From the NCBI GenBank assembly GCA_937925605.1, contig CALALV010000193.1, positions 1 through 38,661 of the forward strand: a stretch of DNA of 38,661 nt. The letters are read 5' to 3'. How positions within the stretch are numbered: position 1 is the stretch's first letter; every line of letters begins with the position of its first letter. The notes below the pieces were generated by a model. That model did no database searches, had not been told where the DNA came from, and worked only from the letters and a program-made list of their open reading frames with translations. The translations under genes were made by a program, and so were the position numbers. This document shows, piece by piece, positions 8,937 to 17,822 of this stretch. The stretch is from an uncultured Woeseia sp. Its GTDB lineage: Bacteria > Pseudomonadota > Gammaproteobacteria > Steroidobacterales > Woeseiaceae.

Positions 8937-10367
8937 CTACGCGGCGCTCCACAGGAGCATTGCTCCGTACGCCCGCCAGGGTCGCCAGGCTTCCGCGCGC
9001 GCTTCGAGCTCGCGCGGCGTGACCCGCCGCCCCGGCTCGAGCGCCCGGATCAGCCCGAGGTCCGACGAGGGCAGCGCGTCGGGATGTTTCAGTGCGCGCA
9101 GCATGACGTATTGCGCCGTCCAGTCGCCGATGCCGCGAATCGCGGTCAGGCGGCGGCGAAAGTCGTCCGCGTCCTGCAGCGGGTCGAAATGCACGTCGCC
9201 GTCGCAGACGGCGGCCGCGAGCTGGCGGAGTGTCCGCGCGCGGCTCTGCACGAGCCCGATGCGGCTGAAGCGAGCGCGGCGCAGCTTCTCAGCGGTCGGA
9301 AACAGGTGGGTCAGCGCGCCTGACGGCCTCGCGAGCGGCGTGCCGTAACGGGCAACGATGCGACCCGCGATCGTCGTCGCCGCGCGCACCGAGATCTGCT
9401 GGCCGAGGATCGCGCGCACGGTGAGTTCGAAGCCGTCCCAGGCGCCGGGGACGCGCACGCCCGGCAGCCGTTCGAGCAGACCGCGCAGGCGCGGATCGAC
9501 GGAGAGCGCCTCCGCGATCTCGTGCGTCGGCGCATCGGTGTCGAACACGTCGCGCGCCGTTCGTACGAGATCGAACAGGCGCTCGGCCGGCACGTTGCCG
9601 AGACCGAGGCGCAGGCAGCCCGCGGGGCCGTCGCGCACCTCGACGATTGCATCGGCGTCGCCGACGACGAGTGCCCGGCGGTAGACGCCGGCCGTGCACT
9701 CCTCGACGCCGGGAATCGCACGCAGCGCGTAGTAGTCCGTCACCTGCGACCAGGCGTAGGGCTCGCGGCGCGGCAGCGTCACGGTCAGCGTCGCGCCGTC
9801 GACTGCCGGCTGCCGGCGCTGCCGGCGCAGCTCGCGCGGCGGGCGTCCCCAGTTGCGCCGGAACGCGTCATTGAAGCGGCGCACGCTGCCGTAGCCGGCC
9901 GCGATCGCGACGTCGCCGAGCGGCAGTTGCGTCTCGTCGACCAGCCGCTTCGCGAAGTGCAGGCGGCGGGTCTGCGCGACCGCGAGCGGCGAGGCGCCGA
10001 CGTGCGTCGTGAACAGCCGGTGCAGGTGGCGGCTCGTGACGCCGAGCCGCTCGGCGAGCCGCTCGACGCTGTCCGCGTCGAGGGCGCCGGCGTCGATCAG
10101 GCGCAGGCCGCGGCGGACGGTCGTCGACGTCCCTGCCCAGGCCGGCGAACCGGGCGCACTTTCCGGCCGGCAGCGCAGGCACGGCCGGTAGCCGGCCTCG
10201 CCGGCGGCGGCCGCGCTCGGGAAGAACTCGACGTTTTCACGCCGCGGCGCGACGGCCGGGCAGACCGGCCGGCAGTAGATGCCGGTCGTGCGCACGCCGA
10301 CGAAGAATCGTCCGTCGAAGCGCGGGTCGCGGGCCAGCCGGGCCCGGTCGAGAATTTCTTCGTGCAA
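8937..10367 (-). CDS. Ada-AlkA fusion: phosphotriester sensor/regulator plus 3-methyladenine DNA glycosylase II
   Basis: A 476-residue fusion. Residues 1-75 are the Ada zinc domain with ligands Cys32, Cys36, Cys63 and Cys66; Cys32 in CRPVC would accept the methyl of DNA phosphotriesters. Residues about 80-180 form an AraC-type helix-turn-helix. Residues about 190-310 are the AlkA N-terminal domain, and 310-476 the HhH-GPD glycosylase fold with RGIGDWTAQ (411-419) and the catalytic Asp436 in LPSSDLGL. The Ada C-terminal methyltransferase domain is absent and is encoded next door as ogt. The frame stays open to 10571, inside the neighbouring aldehyde dehydrogenase gene, but the only sensible start is TTG at 10367 with GGAG 7 bases upstream and TATACT before that. 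It probably activates its own operon when methylated. Confidence 0.92.
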   Translation of the reverse strand: MHEEILDRARLARDPRFDGRFFVGVRTTGIYCRPVCPAVAPRRENVEFFPSAAAAGEAGYRPCLRCRPESAPGSPAWAGTSTTVRRGLRLIDAGALDADSVERLAERLGVTSRHLHRLFTTHVGASPLAVAQTRRLHFAKRLVDETQLPLGDVAIAAGYGSVRRFNDAFRRNWGRPPRELRRQRRQPAVDGATLTVTLPRREPYAWSQVTDYYALRAIPGVEECTAGVYRRALVVGDADAIVEVRDGPAGCLRLGLGNVPAERLFDLVRTARDVFDTDAPTHEIAEALSVDPRLRGLLERLPGVRVPGAWDGFELTVRAILGQQISVRAATTIAGRIVARYGTPLARPSGALTHLFPTAEKLRRARFSRIGLVQSRARTLRQLAAAVCDGDVHFDPLQDADDFRRRLTAIRGIGDWTAQYVMLRALKHPDALPSSDLGLIRALEPGRRVTPRELEARAEAWRPWRAYGAMLLWSAA

Positions 10368-10392
10368 GGCGGCACTCCGGTCAGGAAGCGCC

Positions 10393-10398
10393 AGTATA
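10393..10398 (-). promoter_or_regulatory. -10 element of the Ada-AlkA promoter
   Basis: TATACT on the minus strand lies 25 bases before the TTG start, leaving room for a short leader with its GGAG ribosome site. No recognisable -35 hexamer sits 16-18 bases upstream, which would fit a promoter needing an activator such as methylated Ada. No E. coli-type Ada box was found. Confidence 0.45.
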
Positions 10399-10452
10399 CG
10401 CGCGCCGAACGGGTCGATTGGCCGGAATCGGACATCGACGCGGGGCGGCCTG

Positions 10453-11919
10453 TCAGGCGTCGACGCCGCCCATGCACAGGTACTTGATCTCGAGATAGTC
10501 GTCCATGCCGTACTTCGAGCCTTCGCGGCCCTGGCCCGACTCCTTGACGCCGCCGAACGGCGCGGCTGCATTCGAAATGAGACCGGTGTTGATGCCGACG
10601 ATGCCGTATTCGAGCCCCTCGCCGACGCGCCAGACCCGGCCCATGTCGCGGGCGTAGAAATAGCTGGCGAGGCCGAACGGGGTGTCGTTCGCCATGCGGA
10701 TTGCTTCTTCCTCGGTCTTGAAGCGGAACAGCGGCGCGACTGGCCCGAAGATTTCCTCGCGGAACACCCGCATGCGGTCGTTCACGTTCGTCAGCACGGT
10801 CGGCTGGATGAAGCAGCTGCCGAGATCCGAGCGTCCGCCGCCGGCGACGGCGGAGGCGCCTGCGCCGACGGCGTCCTCGATGAACTCGAGCACGTCGTTC
10901 GCGGCTTTCTCGTTGATCAGCGGGCCGATCTCGACGCCTTCCTCGGTGCCGTCGCCGACCTTGAGCTGCTTCGTCTTTTCCGCGAGCTTCGCCGCGAAGG
11001 CGTCGTAGATTCCGTCCTGCACGAGAATCCGGTTCGCGCAGACGCAGGTCTGGCCGGCGTTGCGAAACTTCGACGCGATCGCGCCGTCGACGGCTGCCTC
11101 GAGGTCGGCGTCGTCGAAGACGATGAACGGGGCGTTGCCACCGAGTTCCATCGACGTGCGTTTCATCGTTTTCGCGCAGTCGGCAACGAGCTTCTTGCCG
11201 ACCGGTGTCGAGCCGGTGAAGGTCAGCTTGCGCACGACCGGGTTCGACGTCATCTCCTCGCCGATGTCGGAGGTCCTGCCGCTCACGATGTTGACGACGC
11301 CGGCCGGGATGCCGGCACGCTCGGCGAGCTCCGCGAACGCATTGGCGGACAGCGGCGTTGCGTTCGCCGGCTTGCAGACGACCGTGCAGCCCACGGCCAG
11401 CGCCGGGGCAATCTTGCGCGCGAGCATCGCGTTCGGGAAATTCCACGGCGTGATGCAGGCGACGACGCCGACCGGCTGGCGGATCACGACGATACGCTTG
11501 TCCGTGTCCGGACCCGGGATCGTGTCGCCATAGACGCGCTTGGCTTCCTCGGCGAACCACTCTATGAAGCTGGCGCCGTAGGCGACTTCGCCGCGGGATT
11601 CCGCGAGCGGCTTGCCCTGTTCCGCCGTCATGATCTGCGCCAGGTCTTCCTGCGCGTCCATCATCAGCCGGAACAGCTCGCGCAGCAGGTCCGAGCGCTC
11701 TTTCGCGGACTTGCGCTGCCACGCCGGCATCGCGCGTTCCGCCGCCTCGATCGCCCGCCGCGTCTCGTCCGTGCCGCACTGGGCCACCTGCGCGATGACC
11801 CGGCCGTTCGCCGGGTTTTCCACGTCGTAGGTGCTGCCGTCGTCGGCGTCGACCCAGCTGCCGTCGATGTACGCGCCGGTCTTCAGCAGGGAAGCGTCTT
11901 TCAGTGGAATGCTGCTCAC
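10453..11919 (-). CDS. gabD: NAD(P)-dependent succinate-semialdehyde dehydrogenase
   Basis: A 488-residue cytosolic aldehyde dehydrogenase that oxidises succinate semialdehyde to succinate in GABA breakdown. Diagnostic stretches are TPWNFPNAMLARKIAPALA, the cofactor-lysine region CKPANATPLSA, the catalytic glutamate in MELGGNAPFIVFDDADL and the catalytic cysteine in NAGQTCVCANR. The double-cysteine CVC form and the overall match to E. coli GabD favour this substrate over general aldehydes, although related enzymes take glutarate semialdehyde. GTG at 11919 has GGAG about 8 bases upstream. No gabT or transporter is adjacent. The gene ends 85 bases before the Ada-AlkA start. Confidence 0.9.
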   Translation of the reverse strand: MSSIPLKDASLLKTGAYIDGSWVDADDGSTYDVENPANGRVIAQVAQCGTDETRRAIEAAERAMPAWQRKSAKERSDLLRELFRLMMDAQEDLAQIMTAEQGKPLAESRGEVAYGASFIEWFAEEAKRVYGDTIPGPDTDKRIVVIRQPVGVVACITPWNFPNAMLARKIAPALAVGCTVVCKPANATPLSANAFAELAERAGIPAGVVNIVSGRTSDIGEEMTSNPVVRKLTFTGSTPVGKKLVADCAKTMKRTSMELGGNAPFIVFDDADLEAAVDGAIASKFRNAGQTCVCANRILVQDGIYDAFAAKLAEKTKQLKVGDGTEEGVEIGPLINEKAANDVLEFIEDAVGAGASAVAGGGRSDLGSCFIQPTVLTNVNDRMRVFREEIFGPVAPLFRFKTEEEAIRMANDTPFGLASYFYARDMGRVWRVGEGLEYGIVGINTGLISNAAAPFGGVKESGQGREGSKYGMDDYLEIKYLCMGGVDA

Positions 11920-12008
11920 GGTCTCGCTCCGTAGTGATCAGGAATGCGGGCGGGACAGGATAACAGGAGACGACCGGGTGCGGCGCACGGATCGGGGGCG
12001 CAAAAAAA

Positions 12009-12028
12009 GGCCCGGCTTGCGCCGGGCC
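12009..12028 (-). terminator. Intrinsic terminator after the peroxiredoxin-glutaredoxin gene
   Basis: The stem GGCCCGGC/GCCGGGCC has a TTGC loop and is followed on the minus strand by seven T residues. It closes the dps-peroxiredoxin transcript and insulates gabD. A second inverted repeat, TGAGGCC/GGCCTCA (12037-12060), lies between it and the stop codon. Confidence 0.9.
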
Positions 12029-12076
12029 ACGACTCCTGAGGCCGGGGGGGAGAGGCCTCACAGAGGGGGAGATTCC

Positions 12077-12841
<765 letters not shown>

Positions 12842-12875
12842 TTCGTATCTCCTCCTCGTGTCGGTACTAATGGTT

Positions 12876-13346
12876 TCAGGATTCCAGCATGCTGCGCAGC
12901 ATCCACGCGTTTTTCTCGTGGATCTGCATGCGCTGCGTCAACAGGTCGAGCGTGGGCTCGTCGTTCGCTGCATCGGCCGGCTCTATGGCGCTGCGCGCGG
13001 TGCGCACGACCGCCTCCTGGCCGAGCACTAGCTGCTCGATCATCTGCTCGGCACTCTCGCCGCCCTTCGCCTCGTCGACCGAGGCGAGCTTCGAGAACTC
13101 GGCGTAGCTGCCGGGCGCCTTCAGGCCGAGCGCGCGAATGCGCTCCGCGATCTCGTCGACGGCGGCCGCCAGCTCCGTGTACTGCTGCTCGGTCATCAGG
13201 TGCAGCGTGTTGAACAGCGGACCCGTGACGTTCCAGTGATAGTTGTGCGTCTTGAGATACAACGTGTAGGTGTCAGCCAGCAGCCGCGCCAGGTGGCCGG
13301 CGATCTGCTGGCGGGATTCTTCGCTGATCCCGGTGTTGACCTGCAT
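12876..13346 (-). CDS. dps: Dps family DNA-binding ferritin-like protein
   Basis: A 156-residue four-helix protein that forms 12-subunit cages, oxidises Fe(II) with hydrogen peroxide and protects DNA. The ferroxidase site typical of Dps is visible: the HNYHWNVTGPLFNTLH segment supplies histidines, and EQQYTELAAAVDEIAERIRALG supplies the acidic ligands. The frame extends to 13424, but ATG at 13346 (start MQVNTG) is preceded by GGGAG. The extra 26 residues would be encoded by the AT-rich regulatory region. It is divergent from oxyR, 113 bases away, and upstream of the peroxiredoxin gene. Confidence 0.94.
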   Translation of the reverse strand: MQVNTGISEESRQQIAGHLARLLADTYTLYLKTHNYHWNVTGPLFNTLHLMTEQQYTELAAAVDEIAERIRALGLKAPGSYAEFSKLASVDEAKGGESAEQMIEQLVLGQEAVVRTARSAIEPADAANDEPTLDLLTQRMQIHEKNAWMLRSMLES

Positions 13347-13379
13347 GGCGCAACTCCCGTGTCGCCGGAAACTGCAGGC

Positions 13380-13432
13380 ATGATAGGCGGGCCTACTTGT
13401 TAAATAAAATGGTTTATTTATCATACTATGAT
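13380..13432. promoter_or_regulatory. dps-oxyR divergent regulatory region
   Basis: An AT-rich island in otherwise GC-rich DNA. TAAATAAA (13401-13408) and TTTATTTA (13413-13420) form a perfect 8+8 inverted repeat with a 4-base spacer. ATCATA-C-TATGAT (13420-13432) is a second palindrome abutting it. On the minus strand TATCAT (13380-13385) is a possible dps -10, which places the palindromes at and just upstream of the -35 zone, where OxyR contacts RNA polymerase. OxyR binding is inferred from location and LysR-type symmetry; the ATAG/CTAT consensus is not cleanly matched. Confidence 0.55.
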
Positions 13433-13459
13433 CGATTTTATGAATAGTTCGGAGATCCC

Positions 13460-14380
13460 GTGAAATACCCTACCGTCAAGCAGTTGCGCTACTTCGTCGC
13501 GCTCGCCGAGCACGGACATTTTGGCAATGCGGCTGCAGCCTGCTTCGTGTCGCAGTCGGCCTTCAGCACGGCGATCCGGGAGCTCGAGACGCTGCTCGCT
13601 ACCCAGCTGGTCGATCGCACGAACCGGCAGGTCACGATCACCGCCGTCGGCCGGGAGGTCGAGGTGCAGGCGCGCCTGGTGCTGCGGGACCTGGACGGCC
13701 TGGTCGAGATCGCCGGCGAACGCCGCGAGCCGCTGTCCGGCGATCTGCGGCTGGGCGTCATCCCGACGATCGCGCCGTTCCTGCTGCCGGCGGTGCTGCC
13801 GACGCTGCGCCGCCGCTGGCCGAAGCTGACGCTGTACCTGCACGAGGGCCAGACCCAGCTCATTCACGAGAAGCTGCTCGACGGCGAACTGGACCTGTTG
13901 CTGCTGGCACTGCCCTACGACCTGCGTAGCGTCGAGACGCTGGCGCTGTTCGACGATCGTTTTTTCCTCGCCTACCGCGAAGGGACCGAGCGCGTCGACC
14001 CGGACAACTACCGCATCAATCGCCTGCACGCGGACAGCGTGCTGCTGCTCGAAGACGGCCACTGCCTGCGCGAGCACGCACTCGCTGCCTGCAAGCTCAA
14101 GGATTCGGCGAAGATCCGGCGCTTTGCGGCATCGAGCCTGCTGACGCTGGTGGAAATGGTCGATGCGGACCTCGGCATCACCTTCCTGCCGGAGATGGCG
14201 CGCGACTCGCTGATCCTGCGCAATACCAAGGTGCGCATGACGCCGGTCGGCGAGCGGAGCAGCCGCACGGTCGGGCTCGCCTGGCGCAAGGGCAGCGGCC
14301 GCGCCGAGGAGTTCAGGATGCTCGGGGAGTTCCTGCGGGAGAACGCTGCACCCCGCGGCCAGGCGCCGCGGGGTGCCTGA
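13460..14380 (+). CDS. oxyR: LysR-type peroxide sensor OxyR
   Basis: A 306-residue transcription factor. Residues 1-60 are the winged helix-turn-helix (VKQLRYFVALAEHGHFGNAAAACFVSQ in part), and residues 90-295 the substrate-binding-like regulatory domain. The redox pair is present: Cys202 in LEDGHCLREH and Cys211, nine residues later, exactly as Cys199/Cys208 of E. coli OxyR. This sets it apart from generic LysR proteins. The start is GTG at 13460 with GGAG six bases upstream. Divergent from dps, it presumably activates dps and the peroxiredoxin gene when its disulfide forms. The stop is three bases from the convergent hydrolase stop, with a long hairpin over the last codons. Confidence 0.95.
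   Translation: MKYPTVKQLRYFVALAEHGHFGNAAAACFVSQSAFSTAIRELETLLATQLVDRTNRQVTITAVGREVEVQARLVLRDLDGLVEIAGERREPLSGDLRLGVIPTIAPFLLPAVLPTLRRRWPKLTLYLHEGQTQLIHEKLLDGELDLLLLALPYDLRSVETLALFDDRFFLAYREGTERVDPDNYRINRLHADSVLLLEDGHCLREHALAACKLKDSAKIRRFAASSLLTLVEMVDADLGITFLPEMARDSLILRNTKVRMTPVGERSSRTVGLAWRKGSGRAEEFRMLGEFLRENAAPRGQAPRGA
14348..14376. terminator. 11-bp hairpin across the oxyR 3' end
   Basis: GCACCCCGCGG (14348-14358) and CCGCGGGGTGC (14366-14376) are perfect inverted copies with a 7-base loop. They sit inside the last codons of oxyR, immediately before the convergent stop codons. No T tract follows on either strand, so it may act as a processing or stability hairpin instead of a true intrinsic terminator. 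Confidence 0.5.
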
Positions 14381-14383
14381 GCG

Positions 14384-15598
14384 TCAGGGTGCCGGCAGCG
14401 GCACGAAGTCCTCGACGATGTCCTGCCAGGGACCCGCGTTGCCGCGCGCGCGCAGGAACGCGCCCATCCAGTCGACCAGCCGCGTGTCGTCGGCGCGGTT
14501 CAGGTAGTACTGGTCGTCCTGCAGCGCGATGTGGCGCGCGTCGCCGCTGCGGATGAAGCGCTTGTAGCGGTCCGGGTGCGCCGCGTTCAGCGCGCCATGC
14601 TCGGAGAGCAGCAGCCCCCGGTAGTCGGCCTGGGTCGGGACGCGCAGGAAGAAACGGTTGGTCCCGTCGCCGTCCGTCGAGTAGAAGGCCTCGCGGATTC
14701 CGCTGTCGTTGGACAAGCGCCAGTCGATCAGCGCCGTGCCGCCCTGCCCCAGCGGGTCGCAGCCGAGACAGCTCGGCGGGTAGAACTGCCCGAACTGCCA
14801 GTCCGCGGCCCGCTGCAGCACCGCCTGCACGTCGAACACGTTGACGGCGACCGGGCCGGCGTCGTTGAACACGCGCAGGTCGACGCGATTGCCGAAGGCA
14901 AGCCGGGTCAAGAACGGCGCCATGCCGACCGCGCCGACGCCGCCGGCGCTGGAACCGGCGACCAGCACCCTCTTGGCGCCGGGGAACATCGACTTCGCCA
15001 TGTCTATGCCGGCCGTCGCGTTGCGCAGGCCACGGTGGAAGCGCACGACGGCTTCCGGCACGCCTATCGCCTGCCCGAACGCGGGATCGAACACGTCGTT
15101 GTCGCCGTTGAAGACCGAGCCGTCGCAATACGGCAGGTAGACAATCGACCAGTTCCTCAGCGGATTCTTGATTGTCCGCGGCCCGTCTTCGAAGCTGTCG
15201 CCGAAGACGCCGGTGAACTCGCTCACGGTATCCGGTGCCTGCGCTTCCGCGAGCACGTTACAGAAGTAGAAGTCCTGCCAGCAGGCGCCGCCGCCCTGCA
15301 GGAAAATCATGACCTTCTTCGGGTTGCGGATGCGCGTGTAAACGGAATACGGCGTGCCGGCGATGCACAGCGGCCCGGCGCCGCCCGCCGGATCGAAGGT
15401 GTGCTGGGTCCAGCCGTTGCCGATGTCGTTCTCGAAGATGACCTGCGCCTGGCCGACGTAGCGGTCGAGCCCGACCTCGCGCAGTTCGGCGGCAGCCGCC
15501 GGGTTCAGTCCAGGCTGGCGCTGTCCGTCGCCGGCCAGTGTGACGCCGGCCAGCAGCAGCAGGCCAGCGGCAACCAGGGTTCTTGTCGTCCTGATCAT
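14384..15598 (-). CDS. Secreted pectinacetylesterase-family hydrolase
   Basis: A 404-residue exported serine hydrolase of the pectinacetylesterase/Notum family. A signal peptide (MIRTTRTLVAAGLLLLAG...) opens the protein. The oxyanion region KVMIFLQGGGACW, the YLPYCDGSVFNGDN segment and the nucleophile elbow GSSAGGVG are all canonical. The Asp and His of the triad should lie in the C-terminal third. Members remove acetyl or acyl groups from polysaccharides or other esters, so the actual substrate is open. The frame begins at 15613, but ATG at 15598 has GGAGGG six bases upstream. The stop is three bases from that of oxyR. Confidence 0.88.
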   Translation of the reverse strand: MIRTTRTLVAAGLLLLAGVTLAGDGQRQPGLNPAAAAELREVGLDRYVGQAQVIFENDIGNGWTQHTFDPAGGAGPLCIAGTPYSVYTRIRNPKKVMIFLQGGGACWQDFYFCNVLAEAQAPDTVSEFTGVFGDSFEDGPRTIKNPLRNWSIVYLPYCDGSVFNGDNDVFDPAFGQAIGVPEAVVRFHRGLRNATAGIDMAKSMFPGAKRVLVAGSSAGGVGAVGMAPFLTRLAFGNRVDLRVFNDAGPVAVNVFDVQAVLQRAADWQFGQFYPPSCLGCDPLGQGGTALIDWRLSNDSGIREAFYSTDGDGTNRFFLRVPTQADYRGLLLSEHGALNAAHPDRYKRFIRSGDARHIALQDDQYYLNRADDTRLVDWMGAFLRARGNAGPWQDIVEDFVPLPAP

Positions 15599-15723
15599 GG
15601 TATCCCTCCGCATCGTTATTGTTATGGCCGACGCTGGCGCGCGGCAGCTTGGGGCAGTATAGCGGAGGGAAGCCGAGGCGCCGGTATGTTATGTAAAGCC
15701 GGCCGGCACCACGCCAAAGAAAA

Positions 15724-15749
15724 GGCCCGCGCCGTTCCCGGCGCGGGCC
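15724..15749 (-). terminator. Intrinsic terminator after the subtilase gene
   Basis: A 10-bp stem GGCCCGCGCC/GGCGCGGGCC has a 6-base loop, followed on the minus strand by TTTTCTTT. It lies 34 bases past the protease stop codon. Confidence 0.9.
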
Positions 15750-15758
15750 TCGATCCGT

Positions 15759-15780
15759 GCCGCGGGCGGCCGCCCGCGGC
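15759..15780. repeat. Perfect 22-bp GC palindrome after the subtilase stop
   Basis: Positions 15759-15780 read the same on both strands (arms GCCGCGGGCGG and its complement, no spacer). The palindrome is wedged between the protease stop codon and its terminator. It may be part of an extended 3' hairpin or a protein-binding site; nothing in the sequence decides this. Confidence 0.6.
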
Positions 15781-15782
15781 GA

Positions 15783-17720
15783 TCAGTCGCCGAACAGGAT
15801 GTTCTTGCTCTGCGCGTTGCGGGCCTTGTCGCCGCCGCCGACCGAGTCGGCCCACAGGTAGCCGTCCGCCCAGAGGAAGCCGTCAGCCCAGAGGAACCCG
15901 TCCGCCCAGAGGAAGCCGTCGGCCCACAGGTAGCCGTCGGCCGCAAGCCCGTTGTCGGCCCAGAGGAAACCGTCGGCCCACAGGTAACCGCTCGCCCAGG
16001 TCGTGTCGCCCCAGAGATCCGCGGTGTCCTCGAGCATGACGCCGGCGGGCGCCAGCAGCGTGGCTTCCTGCACGACGAGCAGCGGCGACAGCGCGTCGCC
16101 CGTCACCACGCCCGTTTCGCTCAGCGCAGCGTCCACGTCGAGTACGCCGGCACCGGCTGCAAACGGCGACTCGTCGATCTTGCGCGCCGAGCGCATCAGC
16201 CGTGCCTTGATCGTGCCCGGCGTCAGCCACGGTTCCTTCTGCAGCATCAGCGCGGCCGTCGCGGCGACCAGCGGCGTCGCCATGCTCGTGCCCGACAGCT
16301 CGAGGTAGCCGTCGGCGCAGTTGCCGGTCTTGCAGTCCACCTGGCGGGTCATCATCGTGTCGTGCAGGTGCGACGCCGCGGGAATCGCGGCAACCAGCCG
16401 GTTGCCCGGGGCCACGAGGTCCGGCTTCAGGACCAGGTCGCCGGCCGACGGACCGCGCGACGAGAAGCTCGAGACGTAGTCGTCGCTGAAGTCTTCCGTG
16501 CCGGCATCGGTCAGCGAGCCGACCGTGATGATCTTGCGCGAATTGCCGGGGCTCTTGATCGTCATGTCGCCGTTGTAGCCGAGGTTGCCGGCCGCGGCGA
16601 CGACGACTACGCCGTCATCCCACAGCGCCTCGACGGCGATGACCAGCGGGTCGGTCGCGTAGGACTCGCTGATGCCCTTGCCGAGCGACATGTTGACGAC
16701 GCGGACGTTGAAGTAGCTGCCGTACAGCTGCAGCCAGTCGAGCGCGGCCATGACGTCGGACATCGAGCCCTTGCCGCCATGGTCCAGCACCTTGAGCGAC
16801 AGCAGGTTGACGCCGCGCGCGATGCCGCGGTACTCGCCGTTCGAGTTCTCGCCCGAACCGCTGACGATGCCGGCGACGTGCGTGCCGTGGCCGTAGCGGT
16901 CCTCGACGATCCCGTCGCCGTAGTCGGTAATCACGCCGTCGACGATCGTCGGCTCGGGGAACTTGCCGTCGGTGAAGTCGTACTGGCGGAAGCCTGCGTG
17001 CAGGTCGTGGTGAACGGCGACGCCCGAGTCGATGATTGCCACGCCGATGCCGGTCCCGTCGAATGCGACGTTGCCGGACGCGCTCGTCGGCTCGCCGGCC
17101 GTGATCCGCGAGACGATCGAGGTGGCACTGACCCCGCCGTCCAAAGACAGGCGCTGCACGTCGTCCTCCTGGGCGAACTGGTCGAGCGCGCTGGCCGGCA
17201 CGCGGATTGCGCGCATGCCGAGCGTCCGGTACTCGCGCACGATCATGCCGCCGAGGCTCTCGATCCGGTCGCGCTCGTACAGGTCGGGCCGATCAGCGTA
17301 GCTGACGACCAGGTCGACCAGCCCGTCGCCGCCGAGCATCGCGAGCATCGCGACCTCGTCACTCATCTTCGCGCGCGCGGCCGCGACAGCGGGCTCGTCC
17401 AACCCGGCGACCCCGGCGTTGCCGGCGGCGGCCTGCCGTACAGCGTCACCTGCATCGCTGACGAGTTGACCGGCAGCGGACGGAGCAATGATGGCCTCGA
17501 CCTCGCCGTGCAGCCGCGAGAACGCGCCGCGTTCCCGCTGGGCCACGCTCGCCGCGTCGCCCGCGCCGGCCGCCGCCTGAGCGGTGACCGCTGCCGCGGC
17601 CGGCGGCTCTCCTGCGAGCACCGGGCCGTGGCGGTCCGCGTCTTGCGGGATTCCGCCGCCGAGTGTCGTAACCAGCCCGGCGATAGCCAGGGTGCTTGCC
17701 AGTATTGTTTTTTTGCTCAC
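15783..17720 (-). CDS. Exported S8 (subtilisin-like) serine peptidase with C-terminal LWAD repeats
   Basis: A 645-residue exported protease. After a signal peptide (SKKTILASTLAIAGLV) comes a propeptide-like region to about residue 200. The catalytic domain follows, with Asp in AIIDSGVAVHH, His in YGHGTHVAGI and Ser in LSGTSMATPLVAA; the oxyanion Asn is in VVAAAGNLG. The last about 60 residues carry a hexapeptide repeat (G-Y/F-LWAD) and then a polar tail ending ILFGD. The frame is open to 17813, but GTG at 17720 has AGGAGG 8 bases upstream and places the hydrophobic signal at the N-terminus, so I prefer it over ATG at 17804. The gene follows the propeller-GGDEF gene by 102 bases on the same strand. 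Substrates unknown. Confidence 0.9.
   Translation of the reverse strand: MSKKTILASTLAIAGLVTTLGGGIPQDADRHGPVLAGEPPAAAAVTAQAAAGAGDAASVAQRERGAFSRLHGEVEAIIAPSAAGQLVSDAGDAVRQAAAGNAGVAGLDEPAVAAARAKMSDEVAMLAMLGGDGLVDLVVSYADRPDLYERDRIESLGGMIVREYRTLGMRAIRVPASALDQFAQEDDVQRLSLDGGVSATSIVSRITAGEPTSASGNVAFDGTGIGVAIIDSGVAVHHDLHAGFRQYDFTDGKFPEPTIVDGVITDYGDGIVEDRYGHGTHVAGIVSGSGENSNGEYRGIARGVNLLSLKVLDHGGKGSMSDVMAALDWLQLYGSYFNVRVVNMSLGKGISESYATDPLVIAVEALWDDGVVVVAAAGNLGYNGDMTIKSPGNSRKIITVGSLTDAGTEDFSDDYVSSFSSRGPSAGDLVLKPDLVAPGNRLVAAIPAASHLHDTMMTRQVDCKTGNCADGYLELSGTSMATPLVAATAALMLQKEPWLTPGTIKARLMRSARKIDESPFAAGAGVLDVDAALSETGVVTGDALSPLLVVQEATLLAPAGVMLEDTADLWGDTTWASGYLWADGFLWADNGLAADGYLWADGFLWADGFLWADGFLWADGYLWADSVGGGDKARNAQSKNILFGD
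15850..15993 (-). repeat. Eight 18-base tandem units encoding G-Y/F-L-W-A-D
   Basis: In-frame 18-base units, each beginning GCCCASAGG on the plus strand, run from 15850. Seven are close copies; the unit at 15940-15957 has drifted (protein NGLAAD). A further degenerate unit extends to about 16011. They encode the hexapeptide ladder at the C-terminus of the S8 peptidase. Third-position variation between units shows that the peptide, more than the DNA, is what has been kept. Confidence 0.95.
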
Positions 17721-17822
17721 GCCAGGTGCCTCCTGGTTGCGAATTTCGCGCAGCGCGTCCGGAGCTGCACTGCGAGTCGCCGATTTCTCGATGCTGTCAC
17801 CCATCTCGAACACCCCCGACCG

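Noticed and set aside
8891..8951. 11-base direct repeat GCGGCGCTCCA at 8891 and 8941
   Set aside because: One copy is within the Ada-AlkA C-terminus and the other in the short gap before ogt. Too short in GC-rich DNA to call a duplication or operator.
15850..15993. CRISPR or DNA minisatellite
   Set aside because: The 18-base units are contiguous, in frame, and vary at synonymous positions, so they are a protein repeat and there are no spacers.
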